64,000 nucleotides of DNA, taken from the NCBI GenBank assembly GCA_017654935.2, contig CM065682.1:76363625-76427624 (forward strand), in the 5' to 3' direction. Position numbers and translations under genes: made by a program. The notes beneath the pieces are model-generated. The model searched no databases and was not told the DNA's origin. It saw nothing but the letters and a program-made list of their open reading frames with translations. This DNA is from Phymorhynchus buccinoides. Taxonomy: Eukaryota > Mollusca > Gastropoda > Neogastropoda > Raphitomidae. The first letter of the stretch is position 1. Each line of letters starts with the position of its first letter. Shown piece after piece: positions 46,660-54,706 of this stretch.

Positions 46660-47096
46660 GGTGCAGTACATGCAGCAGTTAATGAATGGACTTTGGAGCG
46701 TTGAAGTGCCTACAGTGCCCAATGCCTTGGTTTCAGGACTTTGGAGCGTGGTGCAGTACATGCAGCAGTTAATGAATGGACTTTGGAGCGTTGAAGTGCC
46801 TACATTGCCCAATGCCTTGGTTTCAGGACTTTGGAGCGTGGTGCAGTACATGCAGCAGTTAATGAATGGACTTTGGAGCGTTGAAGTGCCTACATTGCCC
46901 AATGCCTTGGTTTCAGGACTTTGGAGCGTGGTGCAGTACATGCAGCAGTTAATGAATGGACTTTGGAGCGTTGAAGTGCCTACATTGCCCAATGCCTTGG
47001 TTTCAGGACTTTGGAGCGTGGTGCAGTACATGCAGCAGTTAATGAATGGACTTTGGAGCATTGAAGTGCCTACATTGCCCAATGCCTTGGTTTCAG
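46660..47096 (+). repeat. E12 5'-edge array, about 5 units (copy B)
   Basis: Units of about 90 bp: TTAATGAATGGACTTTGGAG ... CCTTGGTTTCAG + GACTTTGGAGCGTGGTGCAG + TACATGCAGCAG. Each contains the E12 acceptor and the first ~32 bases of E12. The real exon is the last in the row and is the only one that continues into TTCAGCCCC. Confidence 0.95.
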
Positions 47097-47213
47097 GACT
47101 TTGGAGCGTTGGTGCAGTACATGCAGCAGTTCAGCCCCAGCCAGTTCCTGACGGCCATGTCAGACTTCCACCTGCTACTCTTCCTCTGCACCTCGGAGAT
47201 CATCCCCGTCAGG
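47097..47213 (+). CDS. NPLOC4: NPLOC4 exon 12 (copy B)
   Basis: A 117-bp exon, 39 codons in phase 0, from GGTTTCAG to CCCGTCAGG|GTAGGT. It encodes DFGALVQYMQQFSPSQFLTA...FHLLLFLCTSEIIPVR, the last block of the Npl4 domain. The remaining C-terminal part of the protein is not found downstream. Confidence 0.94.
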
Positions 47214-47246
47214 GTAGGTACCCCCACTCCCCCCCCCCACTTTTAT

Positions 47247-47513
47247 ATGGGTGCAACCTTTCCTGGTATACACGGATTACAAGGATTTCCTGTTTTTGAA
47301 TTTTACCAGAAAAAGGAAGTTCCTTTTTTTTTTTAAATTAGTCAAACAAGATCTTTGTGTGTCTACTGTATTTTTCAAACACTTTAAAATAAGCATTTGT
47401 AGAAATTGTGAAAAAATACCTTCATTAATCAATTTTTTCTTCAGCTGCAGGGGGACATTACTCCTGGACCCCGGCCTTTCAGGTTTTTTTTCATTTTGTG
47501 TAGTTGCACCCAT
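47247..47513. mobile_element. MITE with ATGGGTGCAAC ends, copy 2
   Basis: About 267 bp, the same family as 41061-41326, with identical 11-bp inverted ends. Confidence 0.72.
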
Positions 47514-47526
47514 GAATTTTAGTGGA

Positions 47527-48060
47527 AGGAAAGTTGGCAGAGTGGTGGTTAAGACGCTTCGCCTGCCAAATTCCCAATGCGTGAGTGACCCAGGTTCCAA
47601 TCCCAGCCTCGCCCTTTCTTTCCAGTTCGACGGGGGGGGAGGAAAATCCGAACTGAGCGTCAAGTCCTTCGGTTGGGGACTTAGAAGTAGTCTGATCCGT
47701 GCGCTTTATGCACGTAAAAATTCCCATGGCAGTTAAAAGTCGGTAAGAATAGGGGTAATCCCGCTGCCTGGTATGACTAAAAATATTAGCTAGGTTTCAA
47801 AAAGTCCGATCCCCTCCCCCCCCCCCCCCCCCAAAAAAAGGGATGGCACTGCAGTTGCAGTGATGCACTCTCTCCAGGTGGGAGCAGCCGGGAATTTCAC
47901 AAGTCTCTGTGACTAGAATATACCAAAATACCAAACACCAAATGAAAAAAGTGAGGTACACAGTGGCACAGAGGTTAACGCATTTGCCTCGTACAGTAAT
48001 ATACAGTAAACCCGAGTTTGAACCTGGGTACAGGGGATTTTTCCTCTCACTCAAATTTGA
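47527..48060 (+). mobile_element. tRNA-derived SINE sequence, two heads
   Basis: The first head, from about 47530, has an A-box-like AGAGTGGTGGTTAAGACGC and a B-box-like GGTTCCAATCCC, followed by a conserved body. A second head near 47960 has GTGGCACAGAGGTTAACGC and AGTTTGAACCTGGG. A poly-C run sits between. Pol III promoter boxes and a body shared with other loci (the GGTGGGAGCA piece also occurs near 43812) support a SINE. Confidence 0.6.
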
Positions 48061-48500
48061 AGGACTGTGTATGAAGTGCGAAGGGATCCTGTGAATTTTC
48101 ACTACATGTATTGTTGTTTGATGAGACAAAGAATATGCCGCCACGTGTACGTTAACAGTTCAGACATGCTAATTTCATGCAGTTGCCATGGAGTACTTAA
48201 ATCCAGTGCTGGTAAGGGGGGAAATTTTCGAATTAAATTTTTTTGTTTAGGTAGATTCCATACTTTCATAATGCCTTCACACAGAGTCTTCAAATTTGGC
48301 ATAAATGGTCAGGGACACGTTCTGTATCGGTGGGCAAAATTTCATGTAGATATCTTTATAGTTCACAAGAAAAAAATTCTTCCAATTATTTTTTTCTCCT
48401 TTGAGGTCCTCCGAAATCTGAATGTGTTTGCTGTAAGCAGGTGGGAGACCAGTGAAACCTGGAAAGCGGACACATACGTACCCATTGTGGACTTATGTCC
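48061..48500. other. End of contig 2: nothing recognised
   Basis: No exon, RNA gene or repeat was recognised apart from AT-rich sequence. Open frames run into the N gap and are not meaningful. Confidence 0.5.
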
Positions 48501-49000
48501 NNNNNNNNNNNNNNNNNNNNNNNNNNNNNNNNNNNNNNNNNNNNNNNNNNNNNNNNNNNNNNNNNNNNNNNNNNNNNNNNNNNNNNNNNNNNNNNNNNNN
48601 NNNNNNNNNNNNNNNNNNNNNNNNNNNNNNNNNNNNNNNNNNNNNNNNNNNNNNNNNNNNNNNNNNNNNNNNNNNNNNNNNNNNNNNNNNNNNNNNNNNN
48701 NNNNNNNNNNNNNNNNNNNNNNNNNNNNNNNNNNNNNNNNNNNNNNNNNNNNNNNNNNNNNNNNNNNNNNNNNNNNNNNNNNNNNNNNNNNNNNNNNNNN
48801 NNNNNNNNNNNNNNNNNNNNNNNNNNNNNNNNNNNNNNNNNNNNNNNNNNNNNNNNNNNNNNNNNNNNNNNNNNNNNNNNNNNNNNNNNNNNNNNNNNNN
48901 NNNNNNNNNNNNNNNNNNNNNNNNNNNNNNNNNNNNNNNNNNNNNNNNNNNNNNNNNNNNNNNNNNNNNNNNNNNNNNNNNNNNNNNNNNNNNNNNNNNN
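48501..49000. other. Assembly gap, exactly 500 N
   Basis: A second 500-N spacer. It separates the NPLOC4 contig from the contig with the recombinase relic and the Polinton-like element. The missing last NPLOC4 exon(s) could lie here, but nothing shows that the two contigs are neighbours in the genome. Confidence 0.98.
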
Positions 49001-49077
49001 ATCGAAGAAGAAGGAAAAAGGTAGGGGAAATATACTATGGTACGTGGGTGGTTTTTTTTGGGGGGAATCCCCAGTCT

Positions 49078-49376
49078 TTACCCTTCCTTCCAGACCCTGG
49101 CATTTGAGGAAAACAAAATAAGGGTATCGATATTTCTATTATTTTTAAATATATATACGAAAAAACCCGCTATGACTGAAATCAACACGACGCCGTGCAA
49201 AGTTGCGCATAAAGACAGGCTAGGCTTTACCCTTCCTTCCAGACCCTGGCATTTGAGGAAAACAAAATAAGGGTATCGATATTTCTATTATTTTTAAATA
49301 TATATATACGAAAAAAACCGCTATGACTTAAATCAACACGACGCCGTGCAAAGTTGCGCATAAAGACAGGCTAGGC
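49078..49376. repeat. ~149-bp direct repeat, two copies
   Basis: TTACCCTTCCTTCCAGACCC ... AAAGACAGGCTAGGC is present twice head to tail (49078-49226 and 49227-49376) with two or three differences. Non-coding. Confidence 0.85.
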
Positions 49377-49433
49377 ATTGACTTATTCATTAATACAAAG
49401 AAAGACGATCAGTTTGTTTTCAAAGACTGGAAA

Positions 49434-49692
49434 ATTAAACAAGACTTACCTGTAAGTTGTAGTTTAATTGTAGTTGTTTGGAGACTTGTGAGTGGCAGGA
49501 GCTCTTACTTGAGAGATGCCGCGCGCGGGAACAGCCAGGTTTTAGACGCGATTGACCTCCTCGAACCCTAATAACTAGGGTGGGCTAAAGCTACTATGGA
49601 GCTGTGAGGGAGGGCAAGTAAGCGCTCATGCCACTCACAAGTCTCCAAACAACTACAATTAAACTACAACGTACAGGTAAGTCTTGTTTCAT
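49434..49692. repeat. Long inverted repeat, ~80-bp arms, ~95-bp loop
   Basis: Left arm 49434-49514 and right arm about 49615-49692 are reverse complements with a few mismatches (AACAAGACTTACCTGT ... TTGTAGTTTAATTGTAGTTG ... GAGTGGCAGGAG). It would form a strong hairpin. It lies just downstream of the recombinase relic, so it may be part of the same mobile element, for example a structured terminal or internal repeat. Confidence 0.8.
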
Positions 49693-49871
49693 TTTTAGAA
49701 TTGTTTGTCGCCTTGCACTTACTTGAGAATTTAGAGCGATGAGGTCAATTGCTGTACTAAGGCCACACAAATGTTTTAAATGTTTATTTACAAACTTAAA
49801 TCTGTACACATGCACATATTCACAGAATGAATGAGTTCCACTTGAACTTCTTGAAACGATGTAGTGTTATA

Positions 49872-50632
49872 TTACATATTTACAAATTTGTCGAGGACTG
49901 ACTGACTGAAGGTCCTTTTGCAGTTGTCCATGAGCACAGGTTTACAATAAAATTTCTTGAAGGTAGTCTCTTTTGTCCAACCTGCTGCGGCCATAATGGA
50001 GTCCAAGGGCACGGCACATCCCTACTGAACGCAGCAGAAGTACTGGCTGCTCTGGTGCTGTGTGCAGAGAAAACGGAGATGTCAATACCTGCTGAGTCTA
50101 GCACCATTTTTATCCAACGGGAAAAAGTATTTCTTGAAATGGGGCAATATGGTTTTACATAGGAAATGAATAGTTGCTTCCCCTGCCTTAGTGCTTGGGT
50201 CCTCTTCAAGTATTCAGTCATATGAACCACAAGACAAAGTTTGGGATTAGAAAAACATATAATTTCCAATGGTTTTATATGCTTTCCAGGTTTTGTCTGT
50301 TTAAGCACCGATTGATAGCTTATCCTGCACTTTCTTTCACCAAGCTTCACATCCTCTATTGTCAAAGCATGGAGAGTTTGCCCTCTCTGACCCGAGACTA
50401 AGAATAGGATCATTGCCAATCTTAATGTAAGATACTTAAGCTCCATTTGTTCTACCGTGTCCCATCCTGCAAGGTGTTGTACTACTGAATCTACATCCCA
50501 TATTTCTTGGTATTTTGGAATGGATGGCCGATTTTCAAATACTCCCTTAACTACACGACACACCACTGGATGACTACCAAAAGATTCTTTCCCTTGAGAG
50601 AACAGAAGAATACCAATTCTGGCTCGGACTAT
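49872..50632 (-). pseudogene. DIRS/Crypton-type tyrosine recombinase, C-terminal part, frameshifted
   Basis: The reading runs on the minus strand. It shows HPVVCRVVKGVFENRP, a first catalytic Arg in FLVSGQRGQTLHAL, the H-x-x-R box HSTRAASTSAA, and, after a frame change, AAAGWTKETTFKKFYCKPV with the likely nucleophile Tyr. A 5-bp tandem duplication (GGCAC twice, 50008-50017) causes the shift. Homology fades at about 50632, where the Polinton-like terminal sequence starts, so the N-terminal half is missing or displaced. Such recombinases cut and join DNA through a 3'-phosphotyrosine. Whether it came from a DIRS retroelement or a Crypton cannot be told from this fragment. Confidence 0.75.
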
Positions 50633-50638
50633 TTTTTG

Positions 50639-50757
50639 ACCCCTTTTAGACACGAATTCGCAACTTTAAGGCATAAAAAAAGCAAAAAATCTAACTTTTT
50701 TAAACCCCCTTTTTAGATACAAAAACGCTACTTTAGGGGGTGAAAAAAGTAAAAATC
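50639..50757. repeat. Two diverged ~54-bp direct repeats at the left end of the element
   Basis: Unit 1 at 50639-50692 (ACCCCTTTTAGACACG ...) and unit 2 at 50704-50757 (ACCCCCTTTTTAGATAC ...) align over their length, both ending in an A-rich stretch (GCAAAAAATC / GTAAAAATC). A weaker third copy may follow. Their place between the recombinase relic and the first gene suggests they belong to the terminal inverted repeat. Confidence 0.55.
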
Positions 50758-50759
50758 CG

Positions 50760-51198
50760 CCACCCCCTTATTCTGTCAATTCAAAAAAAAAACCCAACTA
50801 TTTTTAGAACCAAAAACATGTTGAGACACGCTCAATCCACCGATGACGCCATACCACAAAAAAACCAAATTTATTTTTACAGTGGGGGAAACACCGTTTT
50901 GAGTCATCTGTTTAAAAATAGGATGCGGGGGAATTTGCTACTAAAAATAGTTATAACGGTGTTGTTGTTTTTTCATGTCGTTAACAGGAATTAAGGTTAT
51001 TTTTAGGATATTGTTACTACTAAGTTCTTTATTATAACTTGTTAAGTTATTGTTCAAATTCTTAAACAAGTTATTAATCAAGTAATATTTAAGTCATATC
51101 AAGTTATTATTAAGTTCTTACACAAAAACTTACTTAGTACTTATTATGTTCTTATTATGTTCTTACTTAAGTTCTTATGAAGTTTTAAAACAAAACAA
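50760..51198. other. AT-rich subterminal region without genes
   Basis: About 51000-51185 consists of imperfect repeats of AAGTTCTTA / AAGTTATTA. No open frame of substance uses it. It may be part of a long terminal inverted repeat or a replication origin zone. The missing right end of the element would decide. Confidence 0.5.
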
Positions 51199-51657
51199 TT
51201 ATTGCATTAAAAATGGATCACTCTGAGGTTTTGTGCTATTTGGTTTTTGGTTTTCTGGTTTGTCTGTTGCTTTTACTGATTGTTTTGCTTGTATTTTTAC
51301 TTGTGTTTTTAGCTTTGGTCGCATATATTTTTCATATAATCTGTAAGACAAATAACCAACACCAGCAACCGCACCAACAGTAACCAATACAACACCGTAA
51401 TTCGTACTGCTTTCTTCTTCTTTTTTAACTGGTATTGCACTTATGGTTGATTGTTCAAGTTCATTTTCATTCTGAGTCAAAAGTTTTTGTTTTGTTTGTT
51501 CATTTAACTTCTTTTGTCTGTTCCATTCTGCTAATCTTTTACCAGCTTCAACTCGACCTGCACTCTTTGTCACCTTGGTCGCTGTCGCACTCTTCGATAG
51601 AATGGGGCTTGTCAGCTGATTCTGCTCCGTATTCTGTTCCTGATTCTGCATGATCAT
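51199..51657 (-). CDS. Small single-pass membrane protein (152 aa), element-encoded
   Basis: Starts at ATG 51657 in the context ATTAAAAATG. Residues 1-35 are polar and Gln/Ser/Thr-rich. Residues 36-60 carry a basic segment (GRVEAGKRLAEWNRQKKLNE), and about 87-106 form one hydrophobic helix (VVLVTVGAVAGVGYLSYRLY). The tail is Lys/Gln-rich. I recall similar small proteins with the GKRLAEWNR-type motif next to Polinton-like genes in cnidarian and mollusc genomes, but cannot verify this here. The topology would suit a virion membrane or minor capsid protein. No function is established. Confidence 0.7.
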   Translation of the reverse strand: MIMQNQEQNTEQNQLTSPILSKSATATKVTKSAGRVEAGKRLAEWNRQKKLNEQTKQKLLTQNENELEQSTISAIPVKKEEESSTNYGVVLVTVGAVAGVGYLSYRLYEKYMRPKLKTQVKIQAKQSVKATDKPENQKPNSTKPQSDPFLMQ

Positions 51658-51693
51658 TTTTAATAGCCATAAAATCTATATGATTAAAAGTAA

Positions 51694-52092
51694 TTAACCC
51701 CGCAATAACTGGTGATAAAAACCCTCCAAACCTATAAATCCAAGCGATTCAAGCGTCTTAGTTAAAACAGGATCTTGATTTAAATCATACATTAAGTCTT
51801 GATTTGAATCGAGTGGAAAAAACTGGCTAACTAACTTAGTGTACAAACCTAACACTGTTTGTCCTAAACTTTTAACCATTTTAGATCCTAATTGCGCTTC
51901 ATATCTGTTGTAATACTTTTCAATGTCAGCAGAAGACATTTGTTGAATCTGTTCTATACTAAATTCTGTTCCTAAGTATTGTTTTGTTTTTCCACACGCA
52001 GCTAGAGAATACAATCTCTCCCTTTTACTTGTCGACACTTCATCAGAAATTACTGCTTCCTGAGCGTTTAATAGTAGTTCGTCACAATTCAT
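51694..52092 (-). CDS. Hypothetical protein, 132 aa, element-encoded
   Basis: Starts at ATG 52092 (ACTAAAAATG) and ends 36 bp before the start of the next minus-strand gene. It is rich in helix-forming residues, with a conserved-looking core KYYNRYEAQLGSKMVKSLGQ, followed by a moderately hydrophobic stretch (TVLGLYTKLVSQFFPLD). It forms a divergent pair with 52129, 36 bp apart. No enzymatic motif is seen. Likely structural or regulatory. Confidence 0.7.
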   Translation of the reverse strand: MNCDELLLNAQEAVISDEVSTSKRERLYSLAACGKTKQYLGTEFSIEQIQQMSSADIEKYYNRYEAQLGSKMVKSLGQTVLGLYTKLVSQFFPLDSNQDLMYDLNQDPVLTKTLESLGFIGLEGFYHQLLRG

Positions 52093-52128
52093 TTTTAGTT
52101 AATTTATATTTTTATTTTTAAAATAAAA
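52093..52128. promoter_or_regulatory. 36-bp divergent intergenic region
   Basis: Separates the starts at 52092 (-) and 52129 (+). It reads TTTTAGTTAATTTATATTTT then TATTTTTAAAATAAAA and offers an A/T-rich start context on both strands. Confidence 0.5.
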
Positions 52129-52356
52129 ATGGAAAACACTATTAATCTTGTATATCAATCTGCTCTAATCAGCTCTCTTTCAATTGCTTACACAATGATC
52201 GCTAAAAAACTATTGAAAACTAAACCACCAGACCTAGGAAAACTTGATCTAGATGACTCAGGTAAACTAATCGCTGTGATTACTGCTTCAATCGCGACAA
52301 AAGACTTTCTTGTTATGCAAGGAATAATTCCAGAAAATATATATATGTTGAAATAA
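52129..52356 (+). CDS. Small membrane-associated protein, 75 aa, element-encoded
   Basis: ATG at 52129 in AAATAAAAATG. Two hydrophobic segments, SALISSLSIAYTMIAKKLL near the N-terminus and KLIAVITASIATKDFLVMQG in the middle, are joined by KTKPPDLGKLDLDDSG. It lies in a + strand run with 52412 and the integrase. The function is unknown. The size and two-helix layout would fit a capsid-membrane or holin-like protein, which is inference. Confidence 0.68.
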   Translation: MENTINLVYQSALISSLSIAYTMIAKKLLKTKPPDLGKLDLDDSGKLIAVITASIATKDFLVMQGIIPENIYMLK

Positions 52357-52411
52357 AATGACTTCTTAGTTAAACGAGGAAATAAAATGTTTTTTTTTGT
52401 TGTTGAATAAA

Positions 52412-52816
52412 ATGGCTTCACTCGCAATCATGATCGGCGGTGCTGTAGTAAACGCGCTTGCTTTTTCGGGAAGTAATTTCTTGTTTAGTAAACTAGAAAC
52501 GAACAAGGAAAGAGAAAGACATAATCACGCAATGGAACAATTAGCTAAAGCACAAGACGCATACGAAAAACAAAGACTCGCTCAGTTGGACTTTATTAAC
52601 GAGAGATTAAGACAACAACACCATGCAGCTAATACTTTTAAGAATGTTGACGATGCCATTAAAGAGTATTATTTGGTGACGGGTGAAAAACTAGAACAGC
52701 CACCACCCCCGAAATTAAGTGCTTTTTACCAGCCATCTGAAAAACAAAAACTTCAGGAGATAGCGTTTATTGTAATCGGTATGACTGCTGTTTTTTTCAT
52801 TGCAAAAAAGATTTAG
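52412..52816 (+). CDS. Membrane protein with two terminal hydrophobic helices, 134 aa
   Basis: Start chosen at ATG 52412 (AATAAAATGGCTTC). An in-frame TTG at 52397 would add five residues but is not a normal start. The N-terminus MASLAIMIGGAVVNALAFSG is hydrophobic. A long charged helix with Lys/Glu/Gln follows (about 30-85), then PPPPK and a C-terminal helix ending VIGMTAVFFIAKKI. The coding end lies 7 bp before the integrase start. I recall the same architecture in other Polinton-like elements of invertebrates; this is unverified. Confidence 0.72.
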   Translation: MASLAIMIGGAVVNALAFSGSNFLFSKLETNKERERHNHAMEQLAKAQDAYEKQRLAQLDFINERLRQQHHAANTFKNVDDAIKEYYLVTGEKLEQPPPPKLSAFYQPSEKQKLQEIAFIVIGMTAVFFIAKKI

Positions 52817-52823
52817 TATTAAA

Positions 52824-53807
52824 ATGAATAAAATTTATTATTCACCAAAAGGTTATTGGAAAGGTTTAACAGCAATAAATAAACTCAGTCAAGCTGCTGG
52901 AGTCACTGAACAAACGGCAAAAGAATGGCTATCTAAACAAGCTATTTGGCAAATCTATTTACCAGCGCCTAAACGAATTAAAAGACCGCACTTTGTTAAC
53001 ATAACACCAAATGACACTCATCAAATGGATCTTCTATACCTCCCTCATGATTTAATCAGAAGAAAAAGATTTAAATACGCGCTGACAGTAGTTGATTTAG
53101 CTTCAAGATATAAAGACGCAGAACCATTAACTGATAAAAGTGCTACTTCAGTCTCTGCTGCTTTACAAGAAATCTATAGACGCGGTCCATTAACCTATCC
53201 CCGGTTGATTCAAGTTGATGAAGGAAAAGAATTTAAAGGACAATTCAACCAGCTAATGTTAAAACACAAAGTATCTATTAAACGCGGTATTCCTGGAAAT
53301 CACAGATCTCAGGCTTTAGTCGAAAACTTAAATAAGCAATTAGCTGAACGACTTTTCTCTTACCAATATCACAGAGAACTCCTTGATTCAACTAGAAACA
53401 CTGAATGGGTTAGAAGATTAAGTAGTGTTTTGCGAGTCATGAATAACGAAGAATCTAAGGTCATTGGACTCCGACCAGTAAAAGCAATACAGAAGAAAAC
53501 GATTGACACTTCGTTAGACACTTCGTTAGACACACCTCATGAACATTTAATTTCAAAACAGCTGATACCGTTTGGAATCAAAGTTAGGTTTCTTTATGCA
53601 CCAGGAGAAGCAGAAGGAGACACACGAGTAAGAGCGACTGATCCAATTTGGAGTATCGATCCGTACGAAATAAAAAGTGTAATAGAAATGAATCCCCCCG
53701 TTTATTATTTAAGAGAAACTGATACGACAACACGCCCCGTTCCAAAAAGAGCCTTTGTTAAAGAAGAATTACAGATAATTCCGCCAGACACAGTTCCTAT
53801 AATTTAA
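52824..53807 (+). CDS. Polinton-type DDE integrase, 327 aa
   Basis: Retrovirus-like integrase (rve fold) that joins element ends to host DNA. Start taken at ATG 52824; the frame is open upstream but only with a TTG. An N-terminal helix-turn-helix-like part (KLSQAAGVTEQTAKEWLSKQ) precedes the catalytic core. The triad is D69 (HQMDLLYLP), D132 (IQVDEGKEF) and E167 (QALVENLNKQ), giving D-D-35-E spacing. The C-terminal part holds the basic and aromatic segments usual for DNA binding, plus a short in-frame repeat SLDTSLDT at about 53506-53531. Polinton integrases lack the retroviral HHCC finger in this form, which fits. All catalytic residues are intact. Confidence 0.93.
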   Translation: MNKIYYSPKGYWKGLTAINKLSQAAGVTEQTAKEWLSKQAIWQIYLPAPKRIKRPHFVNITPNDTHQMDLLYLPHDLIRRKRFKYALTVVDLASRYKDAEPLTDKSATSVSAALQEIYRRGPLTYPRLIQVDEGKEFKGQFNQLMLKHKVSIKRGIPGNHRSQALVENLNKQLAERLFSYQYHRELLDSTRNTEWVRRLSSVLRVMNNEESKVIGLRPVKAIQKKTIDTSLDTSLDTPHEHLISKQLIPFGIKVRFLYAPGEAEGDTRVRATDPIWSIDPYEIKSVIEMNPPVYYLRETDTTTRPVPKRAFVKEELQIIPPDTVPII

Positions 53808-53811
53808 TTTA

Positions 53812-54045
53812 ATGAAAATAAATGAGTTTAAAATGGAGACTCAGAATAAAGAGATACTCGAGACAAAGAATTACGACATTTTATTGAAAAGATTAAGGAA
53901 TGCGCAGAAAGAAATTGTTCTATCTCAGCTATTAATGGAAGACGATAAAATAGCCAGTAAAAACTTGTTCGAAATTGAAAGCAAAATAATGGATGCTTTA
54001 TCAGAAATTTACAACAAGTTTAACCTTGAATTTGACCCAGTATAA
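53812..54045 (+). CDS. Small charged helical protein, 77 aa
   Basis: ATG at 53812, 4 bp after the integrase stop; an alternative ATG lies eight codons in. It is mostly helical with Lys/Glu/Asn and no membrane segment (LLKRLRNAQKEIVLSQLLME). Position and strand suggest co-transcription with the integrase. Not recognised. Confidence 0.6.
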   Translation: MKINEFKMETQNKEILETKNYDILLKRLRNAQKEIVLSQLLMEDDKIASKNLFEIESKIMDALSEIYNKFNLEFDPV

Positions 54046-54054
54046 AAAGAAACC

Positions 54055-54085
54055 AAAAAAAAAATTGACCTTTTTTTTTTTTTTT
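54055..54085. terminator. A-run/T-run hairpin between convergent genes
   Basis: An A-run (54055-54064), TTGACC and a T-run of 15 (54071-54085) lie between the stop of the + strand gene (54045) and the stop of the ATPase (54089). It would act as a poly-T end signal on both strands. The role is inferred from position only. Confidence 0.4.
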
Positions 54086-54088
54086 CCT

Positions 54089-54706
54089 TCACAAACATTT
54101 GTACTGACTAGGAAAATCTGTTTTTAACACTAGCTTACAAAACTTCTCTTTCCTCAGTTTTTGCTTAATCGACTTTTTTTCTTCTTTTGATTCAATCACA
54201 TCATTTTCATCTAGACATTCATCAAAACTATTTTTGTCTTTAGTAAAAAACAAAACAACCGTCTTTAACTGTTCTCTAAAGTCCTTTAAAACAGAATTAT
54301 ACTTTTGCGTTAAAATCCAAACACTAATTCCTGCATGTCTACCGCTGAAAGCTAACTTGGCTAAACTATTTCTTTTCTTAACAATGTCTTTTTCAGCTGA
54401 GCAATCATCAATAATAAATAATGTTGACGTTCCTTTAAACAGATGATAAAAATGTTCCAAACATTCGCTTAGTTTATTACTTGGATCAACCAAATAGATT
54501 TCGTCATCTGTCCAAACGAACTTTCTTTCTTTATAAGACTTGTTGAATTCTAAAGTAGTACAAAAAATTACTATATGTTCAAAATGATAACGATAAACCG
54601 TTTGTATTAAATCTAACATAAATATTGTTTTCCCACACCCAGTCATCCCGCAAAATAAGCCACAATGAGCTTCTTTGGTAAGGAAATTTAAACTGCTCAA
54701 GTCCAT
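54089..54706 (-). CDS. A32-type genome-packaging ATPase, 205 aa
   Basis: A FtsK/HerA-related P-loop ATPase of the A32 type that drives genome packaging in viruses and Polintons with double-jelly-roll capsids. Start chosen at ATG 54706 (MDLSSLNFLTKEAH). The frame extends five codons upstream only to a TTG and into duplicated sequence. Walker A is G20-T27 (GMTGCGKT), and Walker B is LFIIDDC with D100 and D101. A sensor-like stretch, SGRHAGISVWILTQKY, follows. The length is typical for this small ATPase. It lies directly downstream of the capsid gene on the same strand. Confidence 0.93.
   Translation of the reverse strand: MDLSSLNFLTKEAHCGLFCGMTGCGKTIFMLDLIQTVYRYHFEHIVIFCTTLEFNKSYKERKFVWTDDEIYLVDPSNKLSECLEHFYHLFKGTSTLFIIDDCSAEKDIVKKRNSLAKLAFSGRHAGISVWILTQKYNSVLKDFREQLKTVVLFFTKDKNSFDECLDENDVIESKEEKKSIKQKLRKEKFCKLVLKTDFPSQYKCL

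Larger units (their letters stand above)
23497..48500 (+). other. NPLOC4: Contig 2: NPLOC4 copy B (E2 to E12), best copy of the gene
   Basis: This is the cleaner copy of the NPLOC4 locus. Eleven exons with correct GT/AG boundaries and matching phases run from 24884 to 47213. Their products follow the known order of Npl4: the end of the N-terminal ubiquitin-like (UBXL) domain, a linker with the conserved LSKQDGKIYR-type motif, the zf-NPL4 zinc module, then the MPN-like Npl4 domain. The exon for the first residues and the exon(s) for the C-terminal tail were not found. The host protein binds p97/VCP together with UFD1 and helps unfold ubiquitinated substrates in ER-associated and nuclear protein quality control. 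Only E3 has frame conflicts in this copy. Confidence 0.88.

Noticed and set aside
46516..47082. 188-aa antisense and 212-aa sense repeat proteins over the E12 array
   Set aside because: They read through tandem copies of an intron/exon junction. The real coding part is only E12 at 47097-47213.
48067..49121. 346-aa frame across the second N gap
   Set aside because: Most of it is N. The flanking parts show no protein similarity that I recognise.
50195..50401. Small + strand frame in the recombinase
   Set aside because: It is a shadow of the minus-strand recombinase reading, which has the catalytic motifs.
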